Positions 4,743-6,516 of a stretch of DNA of 6,516 bases are shown here, one piece after another. Source of the stretch: a bacterium (GTDB taxonomy: Bacteria > UBP15 > UBA6099); the NCBI GenBank assembly GCA_029573925.1, contig JAKQBV010000454.1, positions 1 to 6,516 of the forward strand, in the 5' to 3' direction. Each line of letters starts with the position of its first letter. Within the stretch, counting starts at the first letter, position 1. The notes under the pieces were generated by a model that ran no database searches, was not told the DNA's origin, and saw only the letters and a program-made list of their open reading frames with translations. The position numbers were made by a program, and so were the translations under genes.

Positions 4743-6516
4743 TCACGAATGTTCCGAGCGCGAGATAATCTCATTCTGAATCTCTCGTCCAAGCTCGGTG
4801 AAATAAGCGCTGTATCCGCCGACTTTCACAATGATGTCCCTGTGCGCGCCGGGGTTCTTCTGCGCGCGCCGCAGCGTCTCGGCGGAAACGACTGTGGGTT
4901 GAAGCTGCTCTCCTCCGAGCTTAAAGTAAGTTTTAATGAGAGAAATCCATTTGTCCCGCGTCTCGTCAGATTCACCGATAGCCGAAGGATGAAGCCTGAT
5001 GTTCGCCGCGCATCCGAGGACTTCCGTGAAATCGATGGCGGCGATTGATTTCAGGACGCCAGTCGGGCCGTTCTTCTCCACATTGTACGGATTGCAACTC
5101 GCGGCGAAAGGCATCCCGGCGCGGCGTCCGTCCGGCGTGGCAAGCGACATCCTGCCGTCTATCGTGTGCGCCGTCATGCTGTTGATGAAAGGAGCAAGGA
5201 AACCGCCCTTGTATGTTTTGTGTTTTTTCAGTTCCCCGAATATATGGTTTGTCACGCTCCGGGCTATGTCGTCCGACTCCGGGTTTCCATTGCCCCATTT
5301 GCCGGGAAGCGACAGAACAGCAGTCCTCACTCGCCGATGCCCCTTGAAGTTGTCGTCAATCGCCCTAATCAGGCGTTCAAGAGAAAAAAGCCTGCGCTCG
5401 AACACAAGCTTCTTAATGGTGAAAAGAGAATCGGTGACGTTGGCGACGCTGCTCATGAGCAGAACGCCCTCGACGCCTCCGTCCGCCCCGCCTTCCGTCA
5501 TGTCTTTCATCGAGTCGAGAGTCCCTTTCAGGAACAGAGAGATGTTGGGAGCTGGCAGGATTCGGGAGTAAACGGCGTCTCGAGCGCGGGCGGCGGCGGC
5601 GATCTTGGCGATTTCGTTGTCGAGTTGAGCGAAAAAAGCGCCGAGCAACTGTTCGAATGATTTGAACGAATCCGGCGCGCCCGTCCGCAATCCCGCGCCC
5701 TTGACAACGCCCGCGGCAGTCTTTGTGTCGCCATTGCGCAACGCCATGTCGAGCGCGCGGCACAACAGTATCGACGAGAAACCTTCCCCTCCCGTCCTGC
5801 CCGCGACCGCCATGTCAACGCACCCGGTTATCGCGTAGTCATTCGCGTCCTCCTCGGAAAACCCGCTCTTTGCCATTGCCGCGAAACAGATCTCGTCGTT
5901 CATCATCGACACGCTGGAAACGCATCTTGAGTGAATCTTGGCTGTCTCTCGGTAAAGTTTTTCAGGAGACCGGGGATGAAGTCTGACCACGAAGTTGAGA
6001 GAGGCCTTCGAGCGCTCGGCGGCTTCCAGCATTATGTAAGTAAGCTCGTTCGTCGCGTCTTCGCCGCTTCTCGTCAGTCCGCCGAGAGTCACAGGCTCCG
6101 AGCCTTCGTATCTTTGAGTGAACTCCGCCGTCAGGCTGGAACCCGGCCGCATGTTGTGGCTCATCACTTTAAGGAAAAGCTCTTCCAGAATCTCTCGCGC
6201 CTCATCGCCGCTTATCTCGCCCCGCTCGATGTCTCTTATGAAATACGGCTGAAAGATTTGGTCCAGACGCCCCGGCGCGTGAACGTTGAACGGCATGGCG
6301 AGGTCGGAAATGTTCTTCAGAGTCCAGAACGACTGAACCGCCTGCCTGAACGAACGAGCGGGATGAAGCGGCGCAACCCTGCAGTCGGCCAGCGATTGCG
6401 AGAGAAAAGCGCGCCCCCGCGCGTCTCCTGCCTTGCCGGCCCGGTTCAGCGCAGCTTCAACGGCAGCGGAAAGCCTTTCTGCGAACGTTACCGCCCCGTC
6501 GAGCGCCGTCTTTGCC
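4743..6516 (-). CDS. Glycyl radical enzyme, pyruvate formate-lyase family (unknown substrate), 5' end beyond window
   Basis: The C-terminal 590 residues are visible; family members are usually about 800 residues, so roughly 200 are missing to the right. The frame continues upstream of ATG 6296 without a stop and encodes family sequence (a conserved Cys-x-Val-x-Pro region and FRQAVQSFW), so 6296 is not the start. Visible landmarks, numbered from the window edge: GRLDQIFQPYF (82-92); SMMNDE (203-208); YAITGCVDMAVAGRTGG (227-243) with thiyl-radical Cys232; TPDGRRAGMPFAAS (460-473); GGEQLQPTVVSAETL (534-548); and glycyl-radical loop VKVGGYSAYF (563-572) with radical Gly567, 23 residues from the C-terminus. 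GREs use this glycyl radical to make a Cys thiyl radical that cleaves C-C, C-O, C-N or C-S bonds. The single Cys in GCV-x, rather than PFL's CC pair, and the two-cluster activase point to an eliminase-like enzyme, not true PFL. Oddities: Asp234 replaces the usual Glu of GCxE, and Lys564 replaces the usual Arg of RVxGY. Reaction not assignable. Confidence 0.93.
   Translation of the reverse strand, partial: AKTALDGAVTFAERLSAAVEAALNRAGKAGDARGRAFLSQSLADCRVAPLHPARSFRQAVQSFWTLKNISDLAMPFNVHAPGRLDQIFQPYFIRDIERGEISGDEAREILEELFLKVMSHNMRPGSSLTAEFTQRYEGSEPVTLGGLTRSGEDATNELTYIMLEAAERSKASLNFVVRLHPRSPEKLYRETAKIHSRCVSSVSMMNDEICFAAMAKSGFSEEDANDYAITGCVDMAVAGRTGGEGFSSILLCRALDMALRNGDTKTAAGVVKGAGLRTGAPDSFKSFEQLLGAFFAQLDNEIAKIAAAARARDAVYSRILPAPNISLFLKGTLDSMKDMTEGGADGGVEGVLLMSSVANVTDSLFTIKKLVFERRLFSLERLIRAIDDNFKGHRRVRTAVLSLPGKWGNGNPESDDIARSVTNHIFGELKKHKTYKGGFLAPFINSMTAHTIDGRMSLATPDGRRAGMPFAASCNPYNVEKNGPTGVLKSIAAIDFTEVLGCAANIRLHPSAIGESDETRDKWISLIKTYFKLGGEQLQPTVVSAETLRRAQKNPGAHRDIIVKVGGYSAYFTELGREIQNEIISRSEHS

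Noticed and set aside
4730..4792. Longer N-terminus for the activase starting at ATG 4792
   Set aside because: It overlaps the GRE coding end by 50 bp, adds 21 residues unlike the family N-terminus, and lacks the GGAG spacing seen for ATG 4729.
6294..6296. ATG 6296 as the start of the GRE gene
   Set aside because: The frame is open to the window edge and the 73 codons upstream encode conserved GRE sequence, so the gene starts beyond the window.

Overview
This window comes from a bacterial chromosome, most likely a strict or facultative anaerobe. The evidence is a glycyl radical enzyme (GRE) with its radical-SAM activase; GREs are destroyed by oxygen. Coding DNA is GC-rich (many GCG, GGC and CGC codons), while the short intergenic gaps are AT-rich and carry sigma70-like boxes. 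Most genes have good GGAG/GGAGG ribosome binding sites. I cannot name the lineage from sequence alone.

Layout: (1) positions 1-810, minus strand: the N-terminal 270 codons of a C45-family (acyl-CoA:6-aminopenicillanic-acid-acyltransferase-like) Ntn hydrolase, cut by the left edge. (2) 811-974: a 164-bp divergent control region with back-to-back promoters. (3) 975-2972, plus strand: a 665-residue protein resembling GHL6/GH42-type hypothetical glycosidases, apparently expressed from a nearly leaderless mRNA. (4) 2973-3045: a short convergent gap with weak AT-rich hairpins. (5) 3046-3678, minus strand: a 210-residue exported, Lys/Glu-rich protein with three Cys-x6-Cys modules, family not recognised, with its own promoter. 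(6) 3800-4729, minus strand: a GRE-activating radical-SAM protein with two ferredoxin-type clusters. (7) 4743-6516, minus strand: a GRE of the pyruvate formate-lyase family, cut by the right edge.

How they work together: the GRE and its activase are 13 bp apart and form a clear functional pair, in which the activase installs the glycyl radical. The substrate cannot be deduced, and two signature residues of the GRE are substituted: GCVD where GCxE is usual, and KVGGY where RVxGY is usual. The glycosidase-like protein and the C45 hydrolase are divergently transcribed and may share regulation. A 14-bp repeat lies over the putative -35 region of the glycosidase-like gene and recurs at its stop codon. 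Any metabolic link between the hydrolases and the GRE is speculation. No RNA gene, CRISPR array, insertion sequence or tRNA was seen.
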